Positions 6,426 through 7,707 of a DNA stretch of 7,707 nucleotides are shown here, piece after piece; position 1 is the first letter of the stretch, and each line of letters begins with the position of its first letter. Position numbers and translations under genes: made by a program. The notes under the pieces are model-generated. The model was not told the origin of the DNA and did not search any database. It saw only the letters and a program-made list of their open reading frames with translations. The DNA comes from Ferroplasmaceae archaeon UBA567 (GTDB lineage: Archaea > Thermoplasmatota > Thermoplasmata > Thermoplasmatales > Thermoplasmataceae). The DNA is taken from contig DAUP01000027.1 of assembly GCA_002505185.1 (NCBI GenBank), forward strand, positions 1-7,707, written 5' to 3'.

Positions 6426-7541
6426 TTATTTCACAGTTTTTAATTTCCATTTTTCATATTCGGTTTTTATTATGTTATATACATTATTTCCTCCTTCAGC
6501 CTTTAATAGTTCATCTCTTAATTTACAAACATTTTCAGCCATGGATTTCAATAATTCCCTACTGTCTGCAAGTTTAAGTATGGCATCCCTGAAATTTTCT
6601 GTTTTTTCAACCATTATTGCGTTTATGGTGTCATAATTTGTCAGGCCGCGAATACCGATCTCTGTGGATAGTATGGGAAGTCCGTGCATAATATAATCCA
6701 CCATTTTGACATTTCTGCCTCCACCGCTGAATATGGGGTTAATTGCAAGAAAACTATTCTCAAATAATTGATTTTTTTTGTTTTCATCTACCAGTCCGTG
6801 AAATATCACATTATTAGGTGCATGCGAAAATCCATGGGTATTTACGTTTCCTACTATATCAAACTGAAAATCCGGCAATGTTTTAGCAATTGATATAATA
6901 AATTCTACAGCTTCTATATTTGGTTTGTAAATTGAACCAATAAATATAATATGATTGGATTTTTCGTCTTTCCACTGGTATGCTTTATCGCCTAATATGT
7001 GAGTTGCAAGGACAGCATTTTTTGAGTTTAATTTTTCCTTAAAATACTTAAGGTCGTTTTCTGACACAGAAAGGATCAGATCGGCTCGTACAACAAGGCT
7101 ATTCTCTATTTGCATTGCATAATCATGGTATTTATTACCAATGCGGAGCAAAGCCTCAATGTTATGTGCATCGTATACCACAAATTTGTTATCTAAAAAT
7201 TGCTGGAATAAAGGATACTGCCACGGACCTTCAAATATTACTACCTCAGACTCTGAGATTAATGATTTAACATCCCTGATATATTTTCTTCTCAATAGGG
7301 AACCCTTTGATATTGCAATTTCAAGGTATCTCTGCCTCTTAATAATGGAATAAGCCGTTGTCGCCAGCGATCTATATTCACTAACATTATTTTCTTTGGT
7401 ATCGTGCAGTATAAGACCCCCCACGGAGCATATATTTCCTGAATTTCCTTCCAGAAGATGGTTTACCCTCAATGCATAAGCAGAGATGTAATCAGGGATT
7501 ATTTTTCCATGGCATAATTGAAGGCTTTTAATATGACTCAT
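6426..7541 (-). CDS. GT4-type glycosyltransferase (GT-B fold)
   Basis: It probably transfers a sugar from a nucleotide sugar onto a lipid-linked glycan, glycolipid or S-layer glycan precursor; donor and acceptor cannot be told. The 371 residues are typical. The N-terminal acceptor half holds EGPWQYPLF (104-112) and VYDAHNIEA (122-130), a pattern common in this subclass. The C-terminal donor half begins with FIGSIYKPN (200-208), then VIFHGLVDE (245-253) and the signature SGGGRNVKMVDYIMHGLPIL (272-291) followed by STEIGIRGL. In the E-x7-E motif the first Glu is replaced by Gly274 and the second by Asp282; K279 is kept. This fits the G-x-K-x2-E/D branch of GT4. No signal peptide or membrane segment is seen, so it is cytosolic or membrane-peripheral. 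Hand-counted GC is about 34 %, slightly below cysS (about 36 %) and pncB (about 42 %). The ATG at 7541 has a TATA box 26 bases upstream. Confidence 0.85.
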   Translation of the reverse strand: MSHIKSLQLCHGKIIPDYISAYALRVNHLLEGNSGNICSVGGLILHDTKENNVSEYRSLATTAYSIIKRQRYLEIAISKGSLLRRKYIRDVKSLISESEVVIFEGPWQYPLFQQFLDNKFVVYDAHNIEALLRIGNKYHDYAMQIENSLVVRADLILSVSENDLKYFKEKLNSKNAVLATHILGDKAYQWKDEKSNHIIFIGSIYKPNIEAVEFIISIAKTLPDFQFDIVGNVNTHGFSHAPNNVIFHGLVDENKKNQLFENSFLAINPIFSGGGRNVKMVDYIMHGLPILSTEIGIRGLTNYDTINAIMVEKTENFRDAILKLADSRELLKSMAENVCKLRDELLKAEGGNNVYNIIKTEYEKWKLKTVK

Positions 7542-7563
7542 CCTGATAGATATTCAAGAACAA

Positions 7564-7570
7564 ATATAAA
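7564..7570 (-). promoter_or_regulatory. TATA box of the glycosyltransferase gene
   Basis: Minus-strand TTTATAT is centred 26 bases before the ATG at 7541, the textbook spacing for a leaderless archaeal transcript. No Shine-Dalgarno of normal strength or spacing is present (only AGG directly against the ATG). Confidence 0.55.
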
Positions 7571-7653
7571 ATTTGGTATTATTGGAAAGTTGGTTAAAAA
7601 AAATTATACTGACTGGTAAATACTGTTAAAATCCCATATAGTTAATGGTTAAG

Positions 7654-7668
7654 AGAATATCGTATTCT
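7654..7668. repeat. Inverted repeat AGAATA-TCG-TATTCT
   Basis: A six-base perfect stem with a three-base spacer in the intergenic region. It could be an operator for a rightward gene just outside the window. AT-rich palindromes of this size arise easily by chance. Confidence 0.35.
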
Positions 7669-7707
7669 TGATGGTATATATTATTAATAAATATGGTATC
7701 AAAATCC

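Larger units (their letters stand above)
7542..7707. other. AT-rich intergenic region upstream of the glycosyltransferase
   Basis: It holds the glycosyltransferase promoter and probably regulatory DNA for a rightward gene beyond the window. The TATATATTATTAATAA stretch at 7675-7690 could be a plus-strand TATA box with a start near 7704. GTTAA occurs four times (7593, 7625, 7641, 7648). An inverted repeat, AGAATA-TCG-TATTCT, lies at 7654-7668. ATGs at 7672 and 7693 open frames that run off the end, but neither has a well-placed TATA box or Shine-Dalgarno. Confidence 0.5.

Noticed and set aside
6347..6577. Plus-strand 76-codon frame crossing from the cysS upstream gap into the glycosyltransferase gene
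   Set aside because: It begins with TTG, is mostly antisense to the glycosyltransferase end, and has no initiation signal.
7672..7707. Start of a plus-strand gene at ATG 7672 or 7693
   Set aside because: Only 5 to 12 codons are visible and no TATA box or Shine-Dalgarno is correctly placed for either ATG.
1..7707. CRISPR array or defence cluster
   Set aside because: No regularly spaced direct repeats and no nuclease, helicase or toxin-like genes; the main genes are metabolic, transport, translation and glycosylation functions.

Overview
The window looks like chromosomal DNA of a Thermoplasmatales archaeon (Thermoplasma/Ferroplasma/Picrophilus relatives). Three things point there. The nicotinate phosphoribosyltransferase has the archaeal architecture known from Thermoplasma acidophilum, with a C-terminal four-cysteine zinc knuckle. 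A MOFRL-type glycerate 2-kinase is the enzyme these organisms use in the non-phosphorylative Entner-Doudoroff route. Finally, several genes have a TATA box centred about 24-26 bases before the start codon and no leader, the leaderless style of this order. GC is roughly 35-40 % by hand sampling. The genus is not determined.

Layout. 8-1267 (-): glycerate 2-kinase. 1283-1474: divergent promoter region. 1475-2986 (+): APC-family amino acid permease, starting with GTG. It ends tail to tail with 2981-4141 (-), nicotinate phosphoribosyltransferase; the two genes share a 6-bp palindrome carrying both stop codons. 4142-4405: an odd, hairpin-rich interval with one small ORF that touches the phosphoribosyltransferase start. 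4406-4951 (-): nicotinamidase. 4974-6344 (-): cysteinyl-tRNA synthetase. 6426-7541 (-): GT4-type glycosyltransferase. 7542-7707: AT-rich intergenic DNA.

How the genes work together. Nicotinamidase (nicotinamide to nicotinate) and nicotinate phosphoribosyltransferase (nicotinate to NaMN) are the first two steps of Preiss-Handler NAD salvage. They lie in one minus-strand run with cysS. Glycerate kinase belongs to sugar breakdown, the permease to amino acid uptake, and the glycosyltransferase to surface glycan or glycolipid assembly; these three have no visible functional link to NAD salvage.

Most interesting points: (1) the 4142-4405 interval, whose hairpins and small ORF look like a decayed IS200/IS605-type end and which supplies the strong, apparently sequestered ribosome binding site of the phosphoribosyltransferase gene; (2) a cysteinyl-tRNA synthetase with Asp in place of a canonical zinc-ligand Cys; (3) the shared stop palindrome. 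No clear new defence or mobile system is visible.
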